This document shows, piece by piece, positions 14,263 through 20,262 of a DNA stretch of 20,262 nt (positions are counted from its first letter, which is position 1; each line of letters starts with the position of its first letter). Both the position numbers and the translations under genes were made by a program. The stretch covers positions 1 through 20,262 of IMG/VR virus record IMGVR_UViG_3300017963_000855; one strand, given 5' to 3'. Under the pieces are notes generated by a model. That model was not told where the DNA came from, did no database searches, and saw only the letters and a list, made by a program, of their open reading frames with translations. This DNA is from a virus.

Positions 14263-14275
14263 CACACCTCCTAAA
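14185..14275 (-). promoter_or_regulatory. Candidate two-state RNA switch controlling the tail tube ribosome site
   Basis: Read on the - strand there are three matching elements: TTTAGGAGG (14275-14267), CCTCCTAAA (14212-14204) and TTTAGGAGG (14193-14185). The third contains the tail tube Shine-Dalgarno. The middle element is the exact 9-base complement of both flanks, so pairing it with the third (loop of 10) hides the ribosome site, while pairing it with the first (loop of 54) frees it. The inverted repeats are seen directly; that they work as a switch is inference. Confidence 0.55.
14230..14249 (-). terminator. Terminator-like hairpin upstream of the tail tube gene
   Basis: On the - strand GGTCT-CCGA-AGGCC (14249-14236) can form a 5-bp stem with one G-U pair, followed by GTTTTT (14235-14230). 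The stem is short, so termination would be partial. It sits inside the loop of the alternative pairing described for 14185-14275. Confidence 0.4.
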
Positions 14276-14289
14276 TCTGAGGGCTTTAA

Positions 14290-14312
14290 GGGAGGGGATT
14301 ACGGCCCCTCCC
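14290..14312 (-). other. Strong G/C hairpin after the tail terminator gene
   Basis: GGGAGGGG (14290-14297) and CCCCTCCC (14305-14312) form a perfect 8-bp stem with a 7-base loop. On the - strand it is followed by TTAAAG, not a T run. It may protect the end of the upstream message or act as a processing or pausing site, separating the low-copy neck genes from the high-copy tube gene. Confidence 0.6.
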
Positions 14313-14326
14313 GTTACCCTATATAG

Positions 14327-14737
14327 CTAACCTGTACAGGTTGCTTCCTCCACGCGAAAAACAAAATTACAGGTGAACAGATGTCGCCTGTTGTCATCCC
14401 TGCCTAAATAGGCGGGTAAACCTATCGCCTCAACGGTCATGGCTAGATAGTCCGGCCCTGACTCCAAATTGGGCATATTCCAGCCTGACGTGCCGTGTAA
14501 GGCATTAAATACCGCCCAGGCATCATCCCTAGCCTGAAAATATGTTTCGGCCCTAGAAAGCGCCTGGATATTGAAAAACGCGAAATCGGGAGAATAAAAG
14601 TCCGTAGACCCCCCCGCAGACTCGGAAATAAGCACACATCGCTTAGGCTTATCCTGCTCCCAATGTCCCGCCTGGAGACGGGTGCCGATGGTAAAGCCTG
14701 TTAAATTGCTGATGAGCGTCACAATTTCCCTAAACAT
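14327..14737 (-). CDS. Tail terminator / minor capsid-type protein
   Basis: 136 residues immediately upstream of the tail tube gene, the usual place of the protein that caps the finished tail and joins it to the head. It begins with FREIVTLISNLTGFTIGTRL, then has a beta core (KRCVLISESAGG, FFNIQALSRAETYFQARDDA) and ends LFTCNFVFRVEEATCTG. The pattern of helix, strands and a helix with AETYFQARDDAWAVFNAL fits phage tail terminators of the lambda U / minor capsid 3 type. It overlaps the upstream gene by one base (TAATG). The stop codon lies inside a 14-bp palindrome, AACCTGTACAGGTT (14329-14342). Confidence 0.72.
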   Translation of the reverse strand: MFREIVTLISNLTGFTIGTRLQAGHWEQDKPKRCVLISESAGGSTDFYSPDFAFFNIQALSRAETYFQARDDAWAVFNALHGTSGWNMPNLESGPDYLAMTVEAIGLPAYLGRDDNRRHLFTCNFVFRVEEATCTG

Positions 14738-15141
14738 TATCTATGCCTCAATGCAAGCTCTATGGATTTCGCTACAATTTTCATATACTTATCTTTAAAT
14801 CTGGTCATTTTTGATTCAAGATATTTCCGCCCTGATCCCGGGGTTGTCCAGGCTATCTTAGAATCTTCTTCGGGGGTAAGCTCATGCCATCTTGCGGCAT
14901 ATTCAATATTGAATCCTGCCTCAACAGACACTTCACCCTTTTTTATTTCGGCTTTATTCGTCCTGGCTGATGCCCTCAACGTCCCCTCATCAAATGGGGC
15001 GATAGGCTCAATCCTTATAGCATCCCGCAAAAGCTCATTTCCGGCTTTGAATAATCCCTTGCCCGCCTCTTCTTTTGAGGCTTTTTCAACAATCTTGGCG
15101 AATCCCTTCTCAAAATCAGAGAAATCAACCGTCATGCTCAT
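14737..15141 (-). CDS. HK97 gp10-like neck/tail completion protein
   Basis: 134 residues with the layout of the HK97 gp10 family: an N-terminal helix (FEKGFAKIVEKASKEEAGKG), a second helix (LFKAGNELLRDAIRIEPIAP), the marker F-D-E-G-T-L-R-A-S (about 50-58), a strand pair ending YAARWHE, and a C-terminal helix (SKMTRFKDKYMKIVAKSIEL). These proteins sit at the neck or help complete the tail, and are found between the head-closure and tail-terminator genes, exactly as here. It overlaps the upstream gene by ATGA (15138-15141) and the downstream one by one base. Confidence 0.82.
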   Translation of the reverse strand: MSMTVDFSDFEKGFAKIVEKASKEEAGKGLFKAGNELLRDAIRIEPIAPFDEGTLRASARTNKAEIKKGEVSVEAGFNIEYAARWHELTPEEDSKIAWTTPGSGRKYLESKMTRFKDKYMKIVAKSIELALRHR

Positions 15142-15467
15142 GCGAGTGCTACCTCATAATGCGGATGACTAAAATCCTTTGGCGCCCTTATTTCGATTAT
15201 CGCCCTGTCAAAAGCCTCTCCCCCAATCTGTATTCTGTCCTCATGGCATAATGCCCGATCCAGATAGGCCGCTTTGTCTATCTTTTTCGGCAGCATTACC
15301 GTAACCCCAGATGTAACCTCCTCGCCTTGTTGATTCCTGACAAGTCGCGTTTTCCATTCGATATATCCCTTGACATCTATAAAAGATGCCGATAGAGGTT
15401 CGTTCCATTCATCATTCCCGTTCCATTTAATGATTGTCAACGAGTCAACCATATATGCGTTTATCAT
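15138..15467 (-). CDS. Head closure / head-tail joining protein
   Basis: 109 residues, mostly beta-strand (LTIIKWNGNDEWNEP, FIDVKGYIEWKTRLV, VTVMLPKKID, RIQIGGEAFDRAIIEIRAPK). Size, fold pattern and position between the minor capsid and gp10-like genes fit the stopper protein that plugs the head after DNA packaging (SPP1 gp16-like). The phrase GYIEWKTRLVRNQQGEEVTS, with its mention of a strand and turn around modified primer-like residues, is typical of this family. Start and stop both overlap neighbours by ATGA, so its translation is coupled in both directions. Confidence 0.68.
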   Translation of the reverse strand: MINAYMVDSLTIIKWNGNDEWNEPLSASFIDVKGYIEWKTRLVRNQQGEEVTSGVTVMLPKKIDKAAYLDRALCHEDRIQIGGEAFDRAIIEIRAPKDFSHPHYEVALA

Positions 15468-16309
15468 TGATATTGACTCCTGATTGAGACGGCCTCTTCA
15501 CTCGTGGGTAACAAGCTGTGTTTGCAACTCGGATGATAGGGGGGCGTTTCTCCTAGCGGGGGATATTTGGGGTGAGTCCCGGATACGGAATAAATATTTC
15601 CCTCATATTGCTCACATTCATCACAATCACAGCCGTGATCAGACACCTCGACTAAATCATTCTCATATTGCCGACATAAGTCGAGAGTGGCATCCGTCTG
15701 GGCCTTCCTGATTTCTGTCCTGGCTACCATCTTGGCGTACTTTGACATTTTCCAGTTCCGCCCATTTATCTCGATAAATTCATCGGCCTCCAAAAGCGCT
15801 CTTAGAAATTCCACAAGTTGTCTCTGTAATGCCCCCCTTGATTTTTCTTCCAGCATGGCCTTGAGTGCAATCTCGTCAAGCTCGGCTGCCGCTTCGGCAT
15901 ACCTGAACTCCTGGACCTGTGCCGTTCGTGCCTTGTGGGCCGTCACAAGCGCAATTCCGAGGTATTTATCAACCGTGCCGACTATGGAATTATTCGCCCT
16001 GACCATTGTTTCCAGCGCCTTCATCCTGGCGCTATAGCCGGGATCGGTTATCTGCGGCCGCACAGGCTTTTTGCCGAGTATTTCGAGGGCTACCCTTGCT
16101 TTCCTTGCCCCTATTTCACCCGCTTCTTTCATGGCCGTATTGACCCACTCCTCGGCAGCCAGGTTGAGTCCGGCAATCGTTAACTGCACCCTTCGCCTTA
16201 TCATATCGGCTTCATCCGCATTGAATTTATCCAGGTCGAAAGAAAACAGCAATTCCCGTAGATCCCGCCCCGCCTCGCGATATAACCGCTCTAAATCGCC
16301 TTCTTTCAT
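15464..16309 (-). CDS. Minor capsid / head morphogenesis protein
   Basis: 281 residues. The N-terminal two thirds are long helices; the C-terminal part has the marker ARTEIRKAQTDATLDLCRQY, then SDHGCDCDECEQYEGNIYSV and PPYHPSCKHSLLP. This Arg-Thr-Glu helix followed by a cysteine/histidine cluster (C-x-C-x-x-C and H-P-S-C-x-H) is characteristic of phage minor capsid protein 2 and Mu F-like head morphogenesis proteins, which are carried in the head at the portal. The cluster probably binds a metal ion. It overlaps the adaptor gene upstream by one base (TAATG at 16307-16311). In many phages this gene follows the portal gene; here it comes after fibre and adaptor genes. Confidence 0.82.
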   Translation of the reverse strand: MKEGDLERLYREAGRDLRELLFSFDLDKFNADEADMIRRRVQLTIAGLNLAAEEWVNTAMKEAGEIGARKARVALEILGKKPVRPQITDPGYSARMKALETMVRANNSIVGTVDKYLGIALVTAHKARTAQVQEFRYAEAAAELDEIALKAMLEEKSRGALQRQLVEFLRALLEADEFIEINGRNWKMSKYAKMVARTEIRKAQTDATLDLCRQYENDLVEVSDHGCDCDECEQYEGNIYSVSGTHPKYPPLGETPPYHPSCKHSLLPTSEEAVSIRSQYQ

Positions 16310-16779
16310 TAAAAATCATGCACTTTTGTCTCTACGGATTCCTCCTCATCCCTGGCTACATTGACGGCGCCGAATGGCTTGGCCGTTGCCCAGGGCTCAA
16401 GAATCGCTATTACAAACGGGGGTACGGGCAGGCTCATTAGATAACTCTCGGAGTACGTCTCCTTGACGACGCCTGCCGCGATTACCCCCTGTGCCTGTAG
16501 CCCCTTCCGTCTGTCTTCATCAGCCAAATGGACGGCCAGATAATATGCCATTTCCGCATTGGCCTTTTGAAGCTCTGTGAGCTGGGCAGCCGAAGCCTCG
16601 ACATAGGTGGGCAGTGTCCATCTCGGGTCATAATAGAGGCGGTTATAAGCCTGAATCAGCACCTTTGTCTCAAGCGTTCCGACACTCGAAAACAGGTCAT
16701 CCCATGCCTCGGTCCCCAGCCGTTCCGTGTCAAAATATGTCCTGGCCTGTGATAGGCTCGTAAACCACCCTGTTGGCAT
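16309..16779 (-). CDS. Head-tail adaptor (connector) protein
   Basis: 156 residues, largely helical, with TSLSQARTYFDTERLGTEAW near the start and KVLIQAYNRLYYDPRW at about 39-54. An opening of this kind, in which a short segment is followed by helices that count through an ordered array, is common in phage adaptor proteins that dock under the portal; the wording resembles a family sometimes labelled DnaT-like. Its position before the minor capsid and stopper genes supports the call. It has GGGAGG 5 bases before the ATG at 16779, within the end of the fibre gene. The exact family is not certain. Confidence 0.65.
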   Translation of the reverse strand: MPTGWFTSLSQARTYFDTERLGTEAWDDLFSSVGTLETKVLIQAYNRLYYDPRWTLPTYVEASAAQLTELQKANAEMAYYLAVHLADEDRRKGLQAQGVIAAGVVKETYSESYLMSLPVPPFVIAILEPWATAKPFGAVNVARDEEESVETKVHDF

Positions 16780-16780
16780 A

Positions 16781-18226
16781 TTAACCTCCCATTCTTAATT
16801 TGCCGGGTCGTTTTTTCATGCCCGGACCCGAATGACTTAATTTTGTTATTTTTCTTGGCCCCCGACGCTTTGATGCCCAGAATTCGGAATCGATATATTC
16901 CTTGATCGTTGACAGCAAAACATTGTCGGAGTAAAGAGCGTGTAAAACATCACTGACGGTTAATATGTGTGCCTGGTTTAACGCCGGGGAATCAGATGCT
17001 AATTGATGATTAGCCTCATTAACAGTCAATAAATGAAGCTGTGATAAAACCACGCTATCAACAGAATGACTGTGTCCCGCCTCTTGAACTATAAGAGTAA
17101 CCCCGCCCCCGCCATAAACCAAGACGATATTATCTACAGAATGAGAATGAGAAATGTCATTGACTGATAAGACGTGAACCTGCGATAAATTCAGTGAGTC
17201 GACTTGATGGGCATGGGAAATCTCGCTGATTATCAGGTTATGAAGCTGGGTCAATATGGGTTCATCAAGAGAGTGATTGTGCTGAATATCAGAAACCACA
17301 AGGACATGGGCCTGAGTCAAATTTATCGAATCGACCTGATGAGAATGGGCAGCCTCGCTTACCACTAAATAAACCGACACATCAAGAACAGGCTCATCGG
17401 CAGAATGATTATGTAGGCATTCACTGATAACAAGATTGTGAAGCTGTGTTAAATTTGGGCTATCGGCAGTATGGGCGTGATTTATTTCAGAGATTATAAG
17501 ATTATGAAGTTGCGTTAATAAGGGGGAATCTACAGCATGCGCATGGTCAATAGCGGCCACAACCAAATTATGAAGCTGGGATAAGGTCGGCTCATCAACT
17601 GATTGTGCATGAGAACATTCAGAAACCGATAGCGTTATATGTTCTATCAAATTCGGCTCATCCGCAGAATGGGCATGAGATATCTCTGCAACCGAAAGAT
17701 TGTGAAGTTGTGTTAACAACGGAGAATCAACAGATTGCGCGTGAGAACACTCGGAAACAGTAAGGGTAACCGCCCCAGCATCGGGGGTCTCAAATCTTAT
17801 CCATGAAACATAAACATAAGCATTTCCCGCGCCTGAGGCCGCAACGCGAACGCTCAGGTTATCATAGCTTACAATGTTTCCCGCTTCACCCTCTGAAAGA
17901 TTTATCGTATATTCGGCAAATGAACTCGTGACCGATATTCCTGTATTTGAGGCCCTAAGACTTGCCCCCTCGTATAGATATATGTCTATGGTCGAGCCCT
18001 TATTATTATCACTTGCCCTTACCCTAACCACATGTCCCGTATGATCTCCGGGATCGGAAATTGTATTGCCGAGAGTTACCTCAAAAGTATCTGCTGTCGG
18101 ATTTTTCCCCGATGTGATATAATCCCCATCAGAATAAGGCTCTTCATCAATGTACCCATAGAGTGGAGTGCTGGTCCAACTTCCGGTTGAAATATCAGGG
18201 CTTACAGGATAGGCGTATTGTGTCAT
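16781..18226 (-). CDS. Repeat-built fibre-like structural protein with HxH motifs
   Basis: 481 residues in three parts. Residues 1-154 form a beta-sandwich-like domain (TADTFEVTLGN, GHVVRVRASDNNKGSTIDIY, FAEYTINLSE, AYVYVSWIRFE) like capping or glycan-binding domains of phage structural proteins. Residues 155-443 are thirteen tandem 22-residue repeats. The last 38 residues are strongly basic (SKRRGPRKITKL and KKRPGKLRMGG). Each repeat runs L-x-V, an acidic residue, His-x-His, Asp, then L-x-Q-x-H. Nine of thirteen keep a perfect HxH, the motif by which the trimeric T4 tail fibre tip binds iron. A fibrous trimer on the head or neck is likely. Its gene lies between head-decoration-like and adaptor genes, away from the tail tip, so a head or neck fibre is more likely than a tail fibre. 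The start at 18226 has only a weak ribosome site. Confidence 0.75.
   Translation of the reverse strand: MTQYAYPVSPDISTGSWTSTPLYGYIDEEPYSDGDYITSGKNPTADTFEVTLGNTISDPGDHTGHVVRVRASDNNKGSTIDIYLYEGASLRASNTGISVTSSFAEYTINLSEGEAGNIVSYDNLSVRVAASGAGNAYVYVSWIRFETPDAGAVTLTVSECSHAQSVDSPLLTQLHNLSVAEISHAHSADEPNLIEHITLSVSECSHAQSVDEPTLSQLHNLVVAAIDHAHAVDSPLLTQLHNLIISEINHAHTADSPNLTQLHNLVISECLHNHSADEPVLDVSVYLVVSEAAHSHQVDSINLTQAHVLVVSDIQHNHSLDEPILTQLHNLIISEISHAHQVDSLNLSQVHVLSVNDISHSHSVDNIVLVYGGGGVTLIVQEAGHSHSVDSVVLSQLHLLTVNEANHQLASDSPALNQAHILTVSDVLHALYSDNVLLSTIKEYIDSEFWASKRRGPRKITKLSHSGPGMKKRPGKLRMGG
16898..17764 (-). repeat. Thirteen tandem 66-bp (22-codon) coding repeats
   Basis: The protein period is exactly 22 residues, apart from a 3-residue GGGG-containing insertion in repeat 10. 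At DNA level the units have diverged, but pieces such as TTATGAAGCTG recur every 66 bases. The His at unit position 8 is present in all 13 units; the second His of HxH (position 10) is replaced by Gln in units 1 and 3 and by Leu in units 12 and 13. Confidence 0.92.
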
Positions 18227-18256
18227 GCGACTTGATTCATCTCCATGAATTTATGA

Positions 18257-18649
18257 TCAGGTCGGGGTGCCGATTTCAATATCCCAAGTCGGAATTGTGA
18301 CTGTATTCCCAGAGGTCACGGCCTGAAGTGTACAGGTAGTAACATAAAGCAATTTGGAATTGAGCGAATCGGCAAGGGCGATATGTTGGGCATCTCCCGA
18401 AACATCAACAGAAATAGACGCCTCCTCATCGACGGCGGTTTTTCTGCTATACCCCCCCCCATCTCCTGCGGCTGGCCCCGTAAAGGTTGGTGTGCTAGAT
18501 ATTGCAAGCTTATATCCACCCCCGCCCTTATTTGTGGTAGCCTCGGCATAAGATGTGGGTTCTGTTTCACAGACAGAGATACGATCACAATTGTCCTCAA
18601 TATATTGCAGGGCCGCATCCAACACGTCACTGTGACATCTTTTTGCCAT
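18257..18649 (-). CDS. Small conserved phage structural protein
   Basis: 130 residues. The opening CHSDVLDAALQYIEDNCDRI, the central GYSRKTAVDEEASISVDVSG and the closing LLYVTTCTLQAVTSGNTVTI plus PTWDIEIGTPT match a protein type common in phage structural clusters, often annotated as a decoration or hypothetical structural protein. It is mostly beta-strand, has no signal peptide, and probably lies on the virion. AAGGAG is 7 bases before its ATG, inside the small gene upstream, with which it overlaps by 23 bases. Its sequence contains a run of nine G (18452-18460 as C on the + strand) coding for Gly64-Gly66, a possible slippage site. Confidence 0.68.
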   Translation of the reverse strand: MAKRCHSDVLDAALQYIEDNCDRISVCETEPTSYAEATTNKGGGGYKLAISSTPTFTGPAAGDGGGYSRKTAVDEEASISVDVSGDAQHIALADSLNSKLLYVTTCTLQAVTSGNTVTIPTWDIEIGTPT

Positions 18650-18794
18650 CTTTTTTCTCCTTCAATTTTGTTTCAATATGCTTGAAAAAATCATCGATGT
18701 TTATGATCCCCTTTTGAACATCTAGGATCACGTCGTTGACTGGTCGCCGCATTGATTTTTCAAGCAACCTTCGTTTTTTTTCTGCCAGATTCAT
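18627..18794 (-). CDS. 55-residue charged protein, unknown function
   Basis: A short ORF starting at ATG 18794 with GGAGG 5 bases upstream, a very good ribosome site. It begins MNLAEKKRRLLEKSMRRP, continues VNDVILDVQKGIINIDDFF, and ends in a lysine-rich tail that stops at TGA 18627-18629. It follows the methyltransferase stop by 11 bases and overlaps the next gene by 23 bases, whose ribosome site it encodes. Together they fill what would otherwise be a 150-base gap. It is predicted to be helical, without a membrane segment. No family is recognised; a small scaffold or assembly helper is possible. Confidence 0.68.
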   Translation of the reverse strand: MNLAEKKRRLLEKSMRRPVNDVILDVQKGIINIDDFFKHIETKLKEKKDGKKMSQ

Positions 18795-18805
18795 CGTTGC
18801 CTCCG

Positions 18806-19357
18806 TTAATTAATGGTTTCATTCGTGTCGATTGTTATATAGAAAAACCGACCCTCTTTTTTTATCGTGTAATTAAGCCCCTTAAAAAGCCGGGTCAGCG
18901 TTTCTTTCGTATAGCATCTTAAATGCCCCTTTGAGGCTACTGGCCTTGATGGGGTCGTGAGGACTGCCCTGCTTTTAGCCAGCCTCAAAAGCTCTTTCAC
19001 AAATGCCTCGTCATTCTTAATGTGTTCTATGACTTCTGAGCAAACCACAGAATCGAATTGCCTGCCCCCGGTTGTCTCGATCATGTTATAATCGGGGCTA
19101 TAATAAAAATCATGTTCCGGGAAAATCTCCCTGGCCTCACATATCGCCTCTTCCCCAAAATCCATGCCAGCCCATAATCCGCCCTTATACAGCGATAAAT
19201 AATGTGTTGAATGCCCATAAGCGCAACCCACGTCTATGAATGTTTTCCCCTTGACACATGATGCAATTTTCCTGAATCGTTGCTGGTGAACGGTTGCCGT
19301 AAGGCGGTTCCATGTTTTGTGTTCTTTCCACATTTTCAGATATTCAACCGCCGTCAT
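18806..19357 (-). CDS. Class I SAM-dependent methyltransferase
   Basis: 183 residues with a complete Rossmann methyltransferase core: FIDVGCAYGHSTHYL (SAM-binding motif I), the acidic end of strand two in WAGMDFGEEAI, and FDSVVCSEVIEHI (motif IV region). The ending VLTTPSRPVASKGHLRCYTK is like UbiG-type and glycan-related methyltransferases. Numbers in the family are met without an extra target-recognition domain, so it is not a DNA methyltransferase; a sugar, small molecule or protein substrate is more likely. I chose the ATG at 19357 because it overlaps the previous stop as ATGA, like other junctions here, and has GAGAG upstream. An ATG at 19372 would add five residues. Confidence 0.8.
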   Translation of the reverse strand: MTAVEYLKMWKEHKTWNRLTATVHQQRFRKIASCVKGKTFIDVGCAYGHSTHYLSLYKGGLWAGMDFGEEAICEAREIFPEHDFYYSPDYNMIETTGGRQFDSVVCSEVIEHIKNDEAFVKELLRLAKSRAVLTTPSRPVASKGHLRCYTKETLTRLFKGLNYTIKKEGRFFYITIDTNETIN

Positions 19358-20262
19358 TTTGATCTCTCGCATACCCAGAGTTGTCGCCGTTTCTCGCGAA
19401 TAAAACGCTTATGGGGTAAAAACTTCGCCCTGTGCAACTGGCCCTGAAGCCATGTCGTCGTGGGCAGGGTTTGCTTGCCTATCGTCTCCAGCCTGGCCCA
19501 ATTACTGCCCATAACCCTCAGTTCCAATATCAGCGTATCGTTGCAGATGTCACAAAGCCCCTTCAGGATTGCTGCGTATTGATCCTTTGGAAAATAATGT
19601 AAAAGCCCCATTATCATAACAACGTCAAAGTTCTGTTTCTCACTACTCTCGGGCCTCCACGTCTGGCGCTTGAATTGGACGGCATTATCTATATTTAGGC
19701 CAGCCTTGACCCTCTCGGCTACCATCAGGACATCACCCCGAATATCGACACCCAAAACCCTTTTAGCCCCCCTGCGCCATGCCTCAATACAGGAATAGCC
19801 GACATGACAGCCTACGTCCAGAAAGCTCTTATCATAAAAGTTGACCATATCGCTGAAGTAGGGCCACTTGTCATTCGCGCTTGCCTCAAGCCATCTTCGG
19901 TCTAACTTATGGCCTGTAGGAATCTCATCCATAGCGCCATGAAAAACTTTCAGAATATCCATGCCCTTGATAACCCGATACCGCTTATAGCAAATATCGC
20001 CAATCTGGACGCTCACGGCATCAAGCCCCTTATTCTCTGCCACGATAAGCCTGTGTGCTCCATCCTCGAGTCGCCGGCATTTAAGGCAGTAATAGAGGGG
20101 GCCGAATTTCCTCATGTCGAAATTAGCCGTCAGCTTCGCTACATTATCCTTCCAAAACCGGCTATTCTGGTGCCTGCGCCTATAATCCATAGCGTCTTTG
20201 TCGTTGTCGAAATAGCGGACGGGAACACCCGAGACGATAGACCCCGCCTCGTATTCCCAGAG
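19354..20262 (-). CDS. SAM methyltransferase with ParB-like N-terminal segment, 5' end outside window
   Basis: 302 visible residues; the frame has no stop up to the window edge, so the gene begins outside it, and the ATG at 20190 is probably internal. Counting from that ATG, residues 41-64 read LEDGAHRLIVAENKGLDAVS followed by VQIG, which fits the ParB/sulfiredoxin-type motif D-G-x-H-R-x. The methyltransferase core follows: FLDVGCHVGYSCIEA (123-137, motif I), VLGVDI (146-151) and NFDVVMIMGLLHYF (187-200). The C-terminus is basic. It precedes the second methyltransferase with a 4-base overlap, so the two probably act in one pathway, for example modifying a glycan or a small molecule during infection. 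Substrate and the role of the ParB-like part are unknown. Confidence 0.72.
   Translation of the reverse strand, partial: LWEYEAGSIVSGVPVRYFDNDKDAMDYRRRHQNSRFWKDNVAKLTANFDMRKFGPLYYCLKCRRLEDGAHRLIVAENKGLDAVSVQIGDICYKRYRVIKGMDILKVFHGAMDEIPTGHKLDRRWLEASANDKWPYFSDMVNFYDKSFLDVGCHVGYSCIEAWRRGAKRVLGVDIRGDVLMVAERVKAGLNIDNAVQFKRQTWRPESSEKQNFDVVMIMGLLHYFPKDQYAAILKGLCDICNDTLILELRVMGSNWARLETIGKQTLPTTTWLQGQLHRAKFLPHKRFIREKRRQLWVCERSK

Noticed and set aside
14290-14312. G/C-rich 8-bp stem as an intrinsic terminator
   Set aside because: It is strong, but on the - strand it is followed by TTAAAG, not a T run; on the + strand no transcript is expected. Listed as a hairpin only.
14329-14342. Perfect 14-bp palindrome AACCTGTACAGGTT as an operator
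   Set aside because: About one such palindrome is expected by chance in 20 kb, and it lies in the coding end of the tail terminator gene with no clear promoter beside it.
16898-17764. Regular 66-bp repeats as a CRISPR array
   Set aside because: The repeats are in frame, translate to a consistent 22-residue protein unit, and lack the constant-repeat and variable-spacer pattern of CRISPR.
18227-18249. Eight-codon mini-ORF (ATG near 18243) ending in ATGA at the fibre gene start
   Set aside because: It could couple translation, but it is very short, lacks its own clear ribosome site, and could easily be chance.

Overview
The window looks like part of a temperate, long-tailed (siphovirus-type) tailed phage or prophage infecting a bacterium. 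A tyrosine integrase runs on the + strand at the left edge. Everything else is one long, tightly packed - strand operon of head-tail and tail genes. Strong AGGAGG/GGAGG ribosome sites and ATGA or TAATG stop-start junctions between most genes indicate a bacterial host. G+C is intermediate, and ATA and AGG/AGA codons are used freely. The host cannot be named from the sequence. Terminase, portal, major capsid, lysis and repressor genes are not present and presumably lie outside the window.

Left end (1-2522): the integrase, open at its 5' end, faces an orphan N4/N6-type DNA methyltransferase. The 240 bp between them carries three short inverted repeats and copies of TGTGTCAA, which makes it a candidate phage attachment region. 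The methyltransferase is bracketed by a 16-bp direct repeat and appears to have its own promoter, which may give a leaderless transcript.

Tail module (2518-14178, read right to left): tail tube, G and frameshifted G-T chaperones, tape measure, a distal tail-like protein, a small coiled-coil protein, a 1695-residue tail hub fused to a beta-helix domain, and a glycoside-hydrolase-like TIM-barrel protein. The A AAA AAC slippery site joins the two chaperone frames and the extension ends at the tape measure start. No sheath gene lies between the tube and the chaperones, so the tail is probably non-contractile. The hub fusion and the hydrolase suggest that this phage digests a surface glycan at its tail tip.

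The 148-bp gap before the tail tube gene (14179-14326) is the most unusual non-coding stretch. It holds TTTAGGAGG, then CCTCCTAAA, then TTTAGGAGG (read on the - strand), the last being the tail tube ribosome site. The middle element can pair equally well with either flank. A terminator-like hairpin and a possible 27-codon leader ORF lie inside. This has the layout of a two-state RNA switch.

Head-tail and decoration module (14327-20262): tail terminator, gp10-like neck protein, head-closure protein, minor capsid/head morphogenesis protein, head-tail adaptor, a fibre-like protein with thirteen 22-residue repeats rich in HxH motifs, a small structural protein, a 55-residue protein, and two class I SAM methyltransferases. 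The right-hand methyltransferase carries a ParB-like N-terminal segment and runs off the window.
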